A stretch of DNA of 64,000 nucleotides from Nostoc sphaeroides (GTDB lineage Bacteria; Cyanobacteriota; Cyanobacteriia; Cyanobacteriales; Nostocaceae), in the NCBI RefSeq assembly GCF_003443655.1, contig NZ_CP031941.1, forward strand, positions 305,501 through 369,500, written 5' to 3'. The position numbers and the translations under genes were made by a program. Below the pieces are notes generated by a model that was not told where the DNA came from, ran no database searches, and worked only from the letters and a program-made list of their open reading frames with translations. Shown here one piece after another: positions 1 through 7,305 of the stretch (the stretch's first letter is position 1; each line of letters begins with the position of its first letter).

Positions 1-1228
1 TTTACCCAAGGGACGTTTATCAAAGTTAGTGATAACATTAATTCCAGCCTGACGCAGATGTTGCGAAACTTTTAAATAAGTTGGCATTAAATCTTCTTGC
101 ATATTCACTACCATCACCTGGGCTGGTGTAGCAGCTAAGGTACTAAGAATACCAGCTTTTAACAAGCGACTAATTAAGCGAGTTAATCCTATAGAAATAC
201 CTACACCAGGCATTTTTTCACCCAAGAATACCCCGACTAATTCTTCATATCTGCCGCCAGAACAGATACTACCTAAAGCTTCATGTCCTAATAAGGTTGT
301 TTCGTAAACTGTACCAGTATAGTAATCAAGTCCACGGGCAATTGATAAATCAATACAGAAACGATTTTCGGCAACTCCAAGATTACGCACGCCTGCAATT
401 ACCGTTTCTAATTCGCTAATTCCCAGGCTTAATTGCTCTGTTTCTGATAAATTTTGGGCGAGATGCTTAAGCTTATCTAATACTTCATCAACGGAACCAT
501 CTATTTTAATAAAATCAATAATTTTTTGAGTCTGTTCTCCTGAAACTCCCTCTTTCTCTAACTCTTGCTTTACTTTAGTTTCACCAATTTTTTCTAAATT
601 ATCAACAATACCAATACACGATTTAATTTTATCTTCAGTAATTCCTACTGACTTAAAAAAGCCTGTAAGGACTTTACGATTATTGATGCGAATCAAAAAA
701 TCACCAATATTTATTGCTTCAAATATCTCAGTGATAATTGCAGGCATTTGAGCATCATAGAGCAAGCTGAGTTCACGACGAGCAACCACATCAATATCGC
801 ACTGGCGGAACTGACGAAAACGCCCATCTTTCGCTCGTTCACCACGAAAAACTACATCCATTTGGTAGCGGGCAAAGGGAAAGGTTAACTCATTCAGATG
901 ACGGGCAATATACGCTGCTAATGGAACTGTTTGGTCAAACTTTAAAGCTCTTGCTTCTGAACCAGTTTCGCCTGATTTATCTCTCTCGGCTTGCCGATTT
1001 GGTGGCAGGATGGGGTCAATGCCATAAATGATATTGTCGCCTTGATTCCCTTTAGCTTGCAGCACTTCTAAACGTTCTACAGCAGGTGTTTCGATGGGCG
1101 TAAATCCATAGCTTTCAAAAACTCTACGGATGATATCTAGTAAATATAATTCTAGACGCTTTTCGCTAGGCAGAAATTCTGGGAAACCACTAGGAGTAGA
1201 AAAGTTTATTTTGTCACCTTTTGCCATG
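1..1228 (-). CDS. hisS: Histidyl-tRNA synthetase, 3' end off the window
   Basis: Class II aminoacyl-tRNA synthetase that charges tRNA-His in the cytoplasm. The frame is open from an ATG (MAKGDKINFSTPSGF) to the left edge, about 409 codons against roughly 460 for the family, so the C-terminal anticodon-binding part is cut by the window. Visible signatures are the class II motif 2 region FRGERAKDGRFRQFRQCD, the histidine A motif RGLDYYTGTVYE, and motif 3 around GVGISIGLTRL. AAGGT lies just upstream of the ATG and supports this start. Transcribed leftward; the gene to its right is separated by a palindromic repeat. I am confident of the identity. Confidence 0.95.
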
Positions 1229-1290
1229 CGTGTACCTTACTAAGTTGAAATTGATAAAAGCCTAACGACTGGAAATCGTGGCTACACAAA

Positions 1291-1339
1291 CTCTAGTCCG
1301 CACTTCGACAGGCTCAGTGGCCACCTGCGCGGACTAGAG
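1291..1339. repeat. Stem-loop repeat with 11-bp perfect arms
   Basis: CTCTAGTCCGC at 1291-1301 pairs perfectly with GCGGACTAGAG at 1329-1339 around a 27-nt loop. No T-run follows, so it looks like an interspersed palindromic element rather than an intrinsic terminator. It fills the gap between hisS and the DUF3598 gene. Confidence 0.6.
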
Positions 1340-1373
1340 AATAATGATTGGTTATCTCTGAGCGAATAAATTA

Positions 1374-1820
1374 CTATCTTAGCCGTTCTTCTTGAATTAA
1401 GGTGCGTTGAAAGATTTGGTTGTTCTTAAACCAATGCCACGTTCGGGCACGATAGTTATTGTCAGGACTAATGTAGATCATTTCGTATAAACTCATTTCT
1501 GGGTTTGTTTTATAACTAAACCGCAAAATCACAATTGAATCATCGGCTTCCCAGGCTTTTCCATCTATGCGATCGGTGTCAAACCAAAGTTTATTATCTT
1601 TATAGATTCCGGGGAATTCATACTCCTCTTGTTTACCATCAGACCATTTATAGCGATTGATTTGGTAGTAGGGATGAGGCCCATTTTCGGGAAATTGACA
1701 AGTTAAGTGAGATTCATACTTGTCGAGGATTTTTCCGGCGGTATCAATTACTGTATAAGTTCCTACCCAATCTCCTTCATGACGGGCAAGTACGGGCATA
1801 CCTTCTCGAATATTTGACAT
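1374..1820 (-). CDS. DUF3598-type lipocalin-like protein
   Basis: A 148-residue soluble protein resembling the cyanobacterial DUF3598 family: N-terminal HEGDWVGTYTVIDTAG, then alternating beta-rich segments with many aromatic residues (NGPHPYYQINRYKW, ARTWHWFKNNQIFQRT), consistent with a lipocalin-like barrel. No signal peptide or membrane segment is visible. AGGTGAATTGCA precedes the ATG, a fair ribosome site. It starts 13 bases beyond the end of the aroA-like remnant on the same strand and may once have been cotranscribed with it. Function unknown; small-ligand binding is only an inference from the fold. Confidence 0.7.
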   Translation of the reverse strand: MSNIREGMPVLARHEGDWVGTYTVIDTAGKILDKYESHLTCQFPENGPHPYYQINRYKWSDGKQEEYEFPGIYKDNKLWFDTDRIDGKAWEADDSIVILRFSYKTNPEMSLYEMIYISPDNNYRARTWHWFKNNQIFQRTLIQEERLR

Positions 1821-1833
1821 TGCAATTCACCTT

Positions 1834-2098
1834 TTATTGTTCTAACATTTGGAAAAATCGAGTAAAGTAATCGGGAAAGGTTTTCGCTGTACAACCAGGG
1901 TCTTTTATTACAATGCCTGAACCTTTAAGCCAGTGACAGCAAATGCCAGTCTTCACTAAATAAGGCATTTTCTAAAATCGAGTCACCTGGCGCTAAGGCC
2001 GCGACGAGTAATGCCCGATCGCTAATACTTTTAGAAACAGGAATCTCTACCGTGGCATCTACTGGGCGATTCAGAACAGGGATTGCAATGGTATCCAT
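1834..2098 (-). pseudogene. aroA-like (EPSP synthase) remnant with large internal deletion
   Basis: The ATG opens a 57-codon frame whose residues match the N-terminus of 3-phosphoshikimate 1-carboxyvinyltransferase: VEIPVSKSISDRALLVAALA (substrate-binding K-S-x-S-x-R pattern) followed by SEDWHLLSLA and a stop. Immediately afterwards, in another frame, comes GSGIVIKDPGCTAKTFPDYF, the typical C-terminal end of the same family, ending at 1834. About 340 residues between the two ends are missing. The intact family member is about 430 residues, so this locus cannot make an active enzyme. The junction lies near 1925, where the frame also shifts. Confidence 0.75.
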
Positions 2099-2173
2099 TT
2101 TAAATCTCTGTACAGGTAGTCAGCTACAACTTAATTATGTTCGCATATTATGAGTGAGGAGTGAGGAAGGTTG

Positions 2174-2317
2174 TCAGCACAATTCGCAATTCGCTTTTTC
2201 GCCCATTCGCAATTAAAGCCCCAGGATTTATCCGCTTGCTCTGAACCCTGCATTGTTTAAAATTTATCTATCCATAAATAAATTTAGTTGCTCTGTACCA
2301 TCAAGGAATAATTGGTC
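2174..2317. repeat. Dispersed direct repeat, copy 1
   Basis: About 144 bp nearly identical to 5879-6005, from TCAGCACAATTCGC to AATTGGTCA. This copy holds one extra 7-bp AATTCGC unit and differs near TTGCTCT. On the minus strand the right part reads as the C-terminal end of an unrecognised protein (ending ...DQLFLDGTEQLNLFMDR), whose upstream part is interrupted by the palindrome at 2384-2412. The stretch 2099-2497 otherwise holds no gene that I can support. Confidence 0.65.
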
Positions 2318-2383
2318 AAAGACGGCTTTAATCGTTGCTGGCATAACTTGACGCGATGCATAACGAATTCCGTTTTCTTCCAA

Positions 2384-2412
2384 GCGATGCCTGCGGCGGG
2401 CTACGCCTACGC
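2384..2412. repeat. Interspersed GC-rich palindromic repeat
   Basis: A 29-bp element beginning GCGATGCCTGCGG and ending GGGCTACGCCTACGC. Variants occur at 3160-3188 and, in part, at 39575-39601. It is a common kind of small dispersed element in Nostoc-type genomes and here separates a coding fragment (2174-2383, minus) from its former upstream sequence. Confidence 0.6.
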
Positions 2413-2497
2413 GTTTATCGTCGGCTTCTAATGTTCTTCTGTATCCACACCAATATCTTTCGTCAGTCCCGCTGACTGCGATCGCCAGTTGACGCTT

Positions 2498-2704
2498 TTA
2501 TTGTCCACGCCCTGGCTTGCAATCTGCAAAACCCAATGCCTCTGTGTCGAGAAAACTTGCGATCGCCATCTCAATAACTGCTTCGATTGGATATTCAATT
2601 TCAGTAGCACGAGCAATTAGAGCGACGCGAATTCTTTCAGGTAAGCATCCTAAAATAACTTCGGCATCATTGGGGGAAAGTTGCTCTTGGAGTTTTGCTT
2701 GCAT
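2498..2704 (-). CDS. Small hypothetical protein (68 aa)
   Basis: Sixty-eight residues, MQAKLQEQLSPNDAEVILGC to the end GFADCKPGRGQ, predicted to be mainly helical and acidic, with no membrane segment. It follows the truncated frame at 2712-2876 by only 7 bases on the same strand, so the two look like the tail of a small operon. I do not recognise a family; the balanced composition and absence of repeats suggest a real protein rather than a chance frame. Role unknown. Confidence 0.5.
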   Translation of the reverse strand: MQAKLQEQLSPNDAEVILGCLPERIRVALIARATEIEYPIEAVIEMAIASFLDTEALGFADCKPGRGQ

Positions 2705-2711
2705 CGCTTTA

Positions 2712-2876
2712 CTACCCTTCGGTTGGAATTTGGACGTTGTAAGGAGGTTCGCTAGCTCTTAAAATAATGGCTTCTAGCTCCAATAGTAACGTAGGGTTTT
2801 CCCAATATGAAATGAATTGCACTGCGATTGGCACATCTTCATCGTTATACCAGACCACTGACCAAGTAAACGAATA
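2712..2876 (-). pseudogene. C-terminal fragment, possibly of a GIY-YIG nuclease
   Basis: About 50 codons (WSVVWYNDEDVPIAVQF ... LLLELEAIILRASEPPYNVQ) read like the C-terminal end of a globular protein. The E-x-x-L-I-x-x-x-x-P-P-x-N pattern is reminiscent of the last helix of GIY-YIG nuclease domains, but this is tentative. Upstream, the frame runs straight into the 21-bp tandem repeat, which encodes only FRTRVHS units, so the true N-terminal part is lost or replaced. Confidence 0.4.
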
Positions 2877-3103
2877 AGCTCGTGTTCTGAACGAATAAGC
2901 TCGTGTTCTGAACGAATGAACTCGTGTTCTGAACGAATGAACTCGTGTTCTGAACGAATGAACTCGTGTTCTGAACGAATGAACTCGTGTTCTGAACGAA
3001 TGAACTCGTGTTCTGAACGAATGAACTCGTGTTCTGAACGAATGAACTCGTGTTCTGAACGAATGAACTCGTGTTCTGAACGAATGGCCTCGTGTTCTGA
3101 ACC
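2870..3103. repeat. Tandem array of a 21-bp repeat, 11 units
   Basis: Eleven consecutive 21-bp units of the type CGTGTTCTGAACGAATGAAC plus T, nearly identical, with two variant units (AATAAGC) at the left end and one (AATGGCC) at the right. The period is three times seven, so all frames stay open: minus-strand frames read FRTRVHS or VQNTSSF repeats. Each unit contains the imperfect palindrome GTTCTGAAC. Confidence 0.85.
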
Positions 3104-3159
3104 AAAACATCAAAATTCTTCCAGGTGCTTTGGTTATCGTAGACGAAACTGTGTCAGAA

Positions 3160-3188
3160 GCGATGTCTACGACGGGCTACGCCTACGC
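3160..3188. repeat. Interspersed GC-rich palindromic repeat, second copy
   Basis: Same family as 2384-2412, here GCGATGTCTACGACGGGCT then ACGCCTACGC. It lies between the 21-bp array and the aldehyde dehydrogenase gene. Confidence 0.55.
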
Positions 3189-3227
3189 CATTGGTTAAGC
3201 TAATGAGTTACATAGTAATGATGGCAG

Positions 3228-4646
3228 TCACTCCCCAGTCTCAAACCACCAAGGGTCATTAGTATCGTTAGTTTTAATCAAAATAGCTTTTTTTCGCATG
3301 AACCGTTTCAGCGCGGCTGCACCCATGCGTGACCCTCCCATACCGGAGAATTTGAAGGCGTTTTTCTCTCCCTCGTGCATGAGGGCAGTAAGTGCAGCAT
3401 CGTTGATACTAATAGCACCTGCATCTATCTGTTGGGCAACTTCTAAGGCTTCGGCTTCTGAGGCAAAGACAGCAGCACTCAATCCATAAATTGAGTCGTT
3501 CGCTAAAGACACTGCTTCTTCTACTTTGGAAAAAGACATTACTGGCATAATGGGGCCGAAAGTCTCTTCGGTCATCACTTTCATGGAATGATTAACCTGG
3601 GTGAGAACTGTTGGACGACACCACCAACCCCCACCTAAATCTTCTATTACGCCGCCGCAGTGAATTACTGCTCCCTTTTCCACTGCATCTAAAAGATGGT
3701 TGCTAATAATTGCTGCTTGTTTTTCGGCGATGATGGGGCCAATTTCTCCACTTTCGACTGTGGGGTAGGCTAGTTGAAGGCGATGTGCTTTCGCTACTAG
3801 TTGATGGTAAAATTTTTCAAATATCGATTCAGCAACATAAATTCGCTCAATTGATAAACACGACTGTCCGGTGTTGACGACGGAACCCCACAATATTGCT
3901 GAAGTTGCTAATTCTAAATTGGCTGATTCTAAAACGATCGCAGGGTCTTTTCCTCCTAATTCCAAAAAAGCCGGAATAAACTGTTTAGCAGCCGCTTCAG
4001 CTACTTTTCGCCCTGTTGCTACACTGCCTGTAAAGCATACCAAATCTACATTATCAATCAAAGCAGATCCAGTTTCGCCTGCTCCTTCAACAAAAGTTAA
4101 TACGTCGCGCAATTCAGGAACGACGCTGATTGCTGTTTTCAGTGGTGCTACGAAGCGGGGAGCAATTTCACTGGGTTTAACAATGACAGCACAACCCGCC
4201 AGTAATGCCGGAATGGTATCAATGGTTGATAGTAACAGTGGAAAATTCCACGGGCTAATTACCCCAACTAGCGGATAAGGAACCGATGTTTGTTGCAAAG
4301 CGATAAAGGGAATTGCTGTGTTTTTGGCAGAATCTTGTAGCAATTCCGGCGCTAACTTACACCAGCGATCGATGCTAGAGAGGAAAGAATCTATTTCTAA
4401 TACTGAGGTCGATAATCTTCCGGTATCATTTACCAAAGCTTCTGTGAGGCGATCGCGCCCTGATAATATCGCTTCCTTCCACTGCTGTAAGGCTTCAATT
4501 CTCCCCTCTAAACCCAGTTGCTGCCAGCGAACTTGCGCCCTGCGGGTGCGCTTACATTGTTGTGCCAGCAGCCTTGGGGGCGGCGGGATAATTACGTAGT
4601 CAAATTTGCCAGTTCGGGGATTGCGGACTTCTATTGGTTTTGTCAT
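3228..4646 (-). CDS. Aldehyde dehydrogenase family protein
   Basis: NAD(P)-dependent oxidation of an aldehyde to the acid; the substrate cannot be told from the sequence. The 472-residue length fits the family. Seen in order: ISPWNFPLLL and IVKPSEIAPR (cofactor binding), FTGSVATGRK (Rossmann loop), LELGGKDPA (general-base Glu), NTGQSCLSIER (catalytic Cys) and EETFGPIMPV. The N-terminus (MTKPIEVRNPRTGKFDYVI) resembles succinate-semialdehyde dehydrogenase-like cyanobacterial paralogues, but that substrate is inference. It is followed on the same strand by the nitrilase-fold gene's upstream neighbour, a heptad array, so cotranscription is uncertain. Start chosen at the first ATG. Confidence 0.9.
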   Translation of the reverse strand: MTKPIEVRNPRTGKFDYVIIPPPPRLLAQQCKRTRRAQVRWQQLGLEGRIEALQQWKEAILSGRDRLTEALVNDTGRLSTSVLEIDSFLSSIDRWCKLAPELLQDSAKNTAIPFIALQQTSVPYPLVGVISPWNFPLLLSTIDTIPALLAGCAVIVKPSEIAPRFVAPLKTAISVVPELRDVLTFVEGAGETGSALIDNVDLVCFTGSVATGRKVAEAAAKQFIPAFLELGGKDPAIVLESANLELATSAILWGSVVNTGQSCLSIERIYVAESIFEKFYHQLVAKAHRLQLAYPTVESGEIGPIIAEKQAAIISNHLLDAVEKGAVIHCGGVIEDLGGGWWCRPTVLTQVNHSMKVMTEETFGPIMPVMSFSKVEEAVSLANDSIYGLSAAVFASEAEALEVAQQIDAGAISINDAALTALMHEGEKNAFKFSGMGGSRMGAAALKRFMRKKAILIKTNDTNDPWWFETGE

Positions 4647-4647
4647 T

Positions 4648-4718
4648 GGGAGTTAGGAGTTAGGAGTTAGGAGTTAGGAGTTAGGAGTTAGAAGTTAGGA
4701 GTTAGAAGTTAGGAGTTA
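4648..4718. repeat. 7-bp tandem repeat array (STRR)
   Basis: About ten tandem copies of AGTTAGG with occasional AGTTAGA units, immediately upstream of the aldehyde dehydrogenase start on the minus strand. It is the short tandemly repeated heptanucleotide type known from heterocystous cyanobacteria. Confidence 0.9.
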
Positions 4719-4764
4719 TTTTTTTGTATTCCAATGCCCCATGACCAATGCCCCATTCCCCAAT

Positions 4765-5808
4765 TCAAATAATTCCCAGTTTGGCTAACCGTTCAATAGT
4801 GGCTTGCTGCGTTTGGAGGAAGTGTTTGCGGTCTACTTCTGTTTCCAGCATAGTATTAGCGGGGTAAAAGTGTGATTGGCGATAACTTTCGGCGTATAGT
4901 TCAAATCGTTGGCGGGAAAGTAAATTATTTAACCCCGGTCGGCGGCGATCGCGGCGTAATGCTCCTAAATCAATCTCGGCAAATGCTGCCATGCTCTCAC
5001 CTGCACCTGTTTCTGCTAAAACGATTCCGCGATGATCAATGATTTTAGAACCACCATCAGCCGAAGCAATGGGGATAGCAATATTAGCGATGCCTGCGGT
5101 ATTGGCTGAAACTACGTAAGCGAGATTTTCGACGGCGCGAGTGATTTTTGCCGCATCTTTGGGCGTGAGGTTTTTGTTGTATACTTCCGAGGTGGAATGG
5201 ACAAAAATCTCCGCTCCTCGCATCGCCAGACACCGGGCTACTTCTGGATACAAAATTTCTTCTGATGCTAAAGCTGCCAAATTACCGATCTCCGTTTTGG
5301 CTACGGGGAAAACTCCCTCTAAACCATAGCAGTCAAGATATTTATCCCAAACATCATGGGGTGTGGGAGCAAATAAGGAATTTAGCCGCCGATATCGCAA
5401 AATAATTGAGCCAGAAGGGTCAATAATAAAGCAGGTTTGGAAGTACAATCCGGGAAAGTTGGGGTCAACTTCGTAGGCGTTACCAGCCAAAAAGATTTTA
5501 TGCTTTTGGGCAATTTTACCAAGTGCTTCATACTCAGCACCAGCCATTTCTATACAAGCTTTTTCTGCCCATCCTAAGAGAGAATCTCCCATTGGGAAAC
5601 CAGTCAGGAAATATTCTGGCAGTACAATTAAACGACAATCGAAGCCAATGAAAGCGATACTGGCAGCAATTTGTTGTGCTAGGCGGTTGATGGAGTTTTG
5701 CATAAGCGATCGCGCTTGGAGGCGATCGCTTGTTTGGTTGACTGCATGACAGGTAACTTGCAGCGCCAAGGCCCGAAAGGAGTTTAGATGATCGGTGTTA
5801 TCTGCCAT
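4765..5808 (-). CDS. Nitrilase-fold (carbon-nitrogen hydrolase) protein lacking catalytic Lys and Cys
   Basis: The alpha-beta-beta-alpha hydrolase fold is evident: RLIVLPEYFLTGFP, IFLAGNAYEV, LRYRRLNS, ASEEILYPEVARCLAMRGAE and VVSANTAGI. In active nitrilases the triad is Glu-Lys-Cys. Here Glu65 is present, but the Lys of Y-R-K is Arg141 (YRRLN), and the Cys of C-x-D/E-x-x-F/Y-P-E is Ser182 (SEEILYPE). Classic amidase or nitrilase chemistry is therefore doubtful; it may be a binding or regulatory homologue. I chose the ATG at 5808 (MADNTDHLN, 347 residues); an in-frame TTG at 5847 would add 13. An ATG start is preferred although no strong ribosome site is visible. Confidence 0.8.
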   Translation of the reverse strand: MADNTDHLNSFRALALQVTCHAVNQTSDRLQARSLMQNSINRLAQQIAASIAFIGFDCRLIVLPEYFLTGFPMGDSLLGWAEKACIEMAGAEYEALGKIAQKHKIFLAGNAYEVDPNFPGLYFQTCFIIDPSGSIILRYRRLNSLFAPTPHDVWDKYLDCYGLEGVFPVAKTEIGNLAALASEEILYPEVARCLAMRGAEIFVHSTSEVYNKNLTPKDAAKITRAVENLAYVVSANTAGIANIAIPIASADGGSKIIDHRGIVLAETGAGESMAAFAEIDLGALRRDRRRPGLNNLLSRQRFELYAESYRQSHFYPANTMLETEVDRKHFLQTQQATIERLAKLGII

Positions 5809-5878
5809 GCGGTGTCCAAATTTTCTTACTACCTTATATAAAAGCAAAAAACCAGCATCTAGCTTATGTCAGCACAAT

Positions 5879-6005
5879 TCGCTTTTTCGCCCATTCGCAA
5901 TTAAAGCCCCAGGATTTATCCGCTTGCTCTGAACCCTGCATTGTTTAAAATTTATCTATCCATAAATAAATTTAGGGGCTTGTACCATCAAGGAATAATT
6001 GGTCA
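5879..6005. repeat. Dispersed direct repeat, copy 2
   Basis: About 127 bp matching 2174-2317, including TATCTATCCATAAATAAATT and ending ATTGGTCA. A short inverted segment of the same family (GTACAGAGCAACTAAATTT) recurs at about 6674-6700. Confidence 0.65.
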
Positions 6006-6046
6006 GAATTATTCTTAAATCTTCTACTGAACCAGAACAACTGTAA

Positions 6047-6265
6047 ATGGTCTACAAAGAGACACCCGCCTGGATTTTCTTACTCTTGCTGCAAAAGGAA
6101 CTGTTCGATTTGATTCAGTGGTATCGCAAGGAAGGTTATCAAGCCGATGTCCGGCGTTTACCAGAAGAGGAGTTTCCTGGACTTCTGACCACATTTAGGG
6201 AATTTTTGGCAGAAACCAACTGGGCAAATGCGGAACTCACCTACGAGAGTCTGCGATCGCATTAG
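6047..6265 (+). CDS. Hypothetical protein (72 aa), possibly truncated
   Basis: Frame of 72 codons, MVYKETPAWIFLLLL then QKELFDLIQWYRKEGYQADV and an acidic helical C-terminus. It begins about 40 bases after the right end of direct repeat copy 2 and has no clear ribosome site, so it may be the surviving end of a longer gene truncated by the repeat. Family not recognised. Confidence 0.4.
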   Translation: MVYKETPAWIFLLLLQKELFDLIQWYRKEGYQADVRRLPEEEFPGLLTTFREFLAETNWANAELTYESLRSH

Positions 6266-6331
6266 TACACCGTGGCAAAAGTTTGCCTACCTTTAACCCA
6301 ATACAGTTCAAATAAGACGAAAACACTTGTA

Positions 6332-6466
6332 GAGACGGCGATTTATCGCGTCTCTTGTCAAAACGGCGATTTATCGCGTCTCTTGTCAAAACGGCGATTT
6401 ATCGCGTCTCTTGTCAAAACGGCGATTTATCGCGTCTCTTGTCAAAACGGCGATTTATCGCGTCTC
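6332..6466. repeat. Five tandem copies of a 28-bp palindromic unit
   Basis: CGGCGATTTATCGCGTCTC recurs at 6336, 6364, 6392, 6420 and 6448, separated by the invariant spacer TTGTCAAAA. The first unit is preceded by GTAGAGA, completing the palindrome GAGACG...CGTCTC. Single copies of the same palindrome family occur at 10052-10083, 36139-36165 and 44048-44072, so this is a local tandem amplification of a dispersed element. Confidence 0.85.
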
Positions 6467-6541
6467 AAAAACCCAAAATTTTTGCCAGTAGCCCTTAACC
6501 CAAGCGTATTGACCTTTAATCATGAAAAAGAATTGTTTTGA

Positions 6542-7305
6542 TGTAGCACTGCTACGTCTCTACAAGGGTTCTCGGTAACGCAGATTTAATTTATGGAGAT
6601 GTCTAACCTACCATTTCATTACGGACAGAAAGCCCAAAATTAAAGCATGTCTGACTTTTGAGCAGAAATAAAAAGGTACAGAGCAACTAAATTTATTTAT
6701 GGGCTTGGTAAATTTTTGAATGCGTGAATGCGTTACTTCCGCCTTGCGGTACTAGCTCGTTGCCCATATCAAGTAACACATTCATCGAATTCAGAACTGT
6801 GGTAAACAGCCCATTAACTAAATTATGATAAAGCTATTGTAGCAACATACTTAAGTAGACGGGCACAATAAAATATAATCCTGTCACTTTGAGTAGAACA
6901 TAGACGCTAAAGCTGGCTTCCCGTAGGGTAGTGAAATAAAGCAGTCACAGGGTTATTAGATTGCTTTGCAACTGGACAAGACACTCTGCGATGGCGTACC
7001 CGCCCTTTCCGGTGGCGATCGCACCTTATCAATCGATGATTCCTCATTTAGATTGCTTTGCCCTTACTCTAAATTCAGTAATTTTACTGTAACTTCATAG
7101 AAAATATTTTTTATTATACTTAATTATAAAAATAAAAATAATTTTCTCAGTAAATATAGACAAATCATTATAAAAACAAATACTAATAAGTTAGTTCTTT
7201 TGTTATTAGTATACTTATGGCTTTTGATTTAGATAAAACTTTTCATATAGAAGAGTATTAAAGATTAATGCCCAATTATCATATATCTAAAAAAATATTA
7301 TCAAA
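6542..7305. other. Long intergenic region
   Basis: No gene is supported here. It holds fragments of dispersed repeats (about 6674-6705; CTTCCGCCTTGCGGTACTAG at about 6736, which recurs at 18392), and then about 220 bp of very AT-rich DNA directly before the sensor kinase, probably its promoter. I could not assign -35/-10 boxes. Confidence 0.5.

Noticed and set aside
2428..2616. 62-codon minus-strand frame
   Set aside because: It overlaps the more protein-like 68-codon frame in another phase and has no supporting signal.
6332..6466. CRISPR array
   Set aside because: The 28-bp period looked CRISPR-like, but the spacers are identical (TTGTCAAAA), there are no unique spacers, and no cas gene is near.
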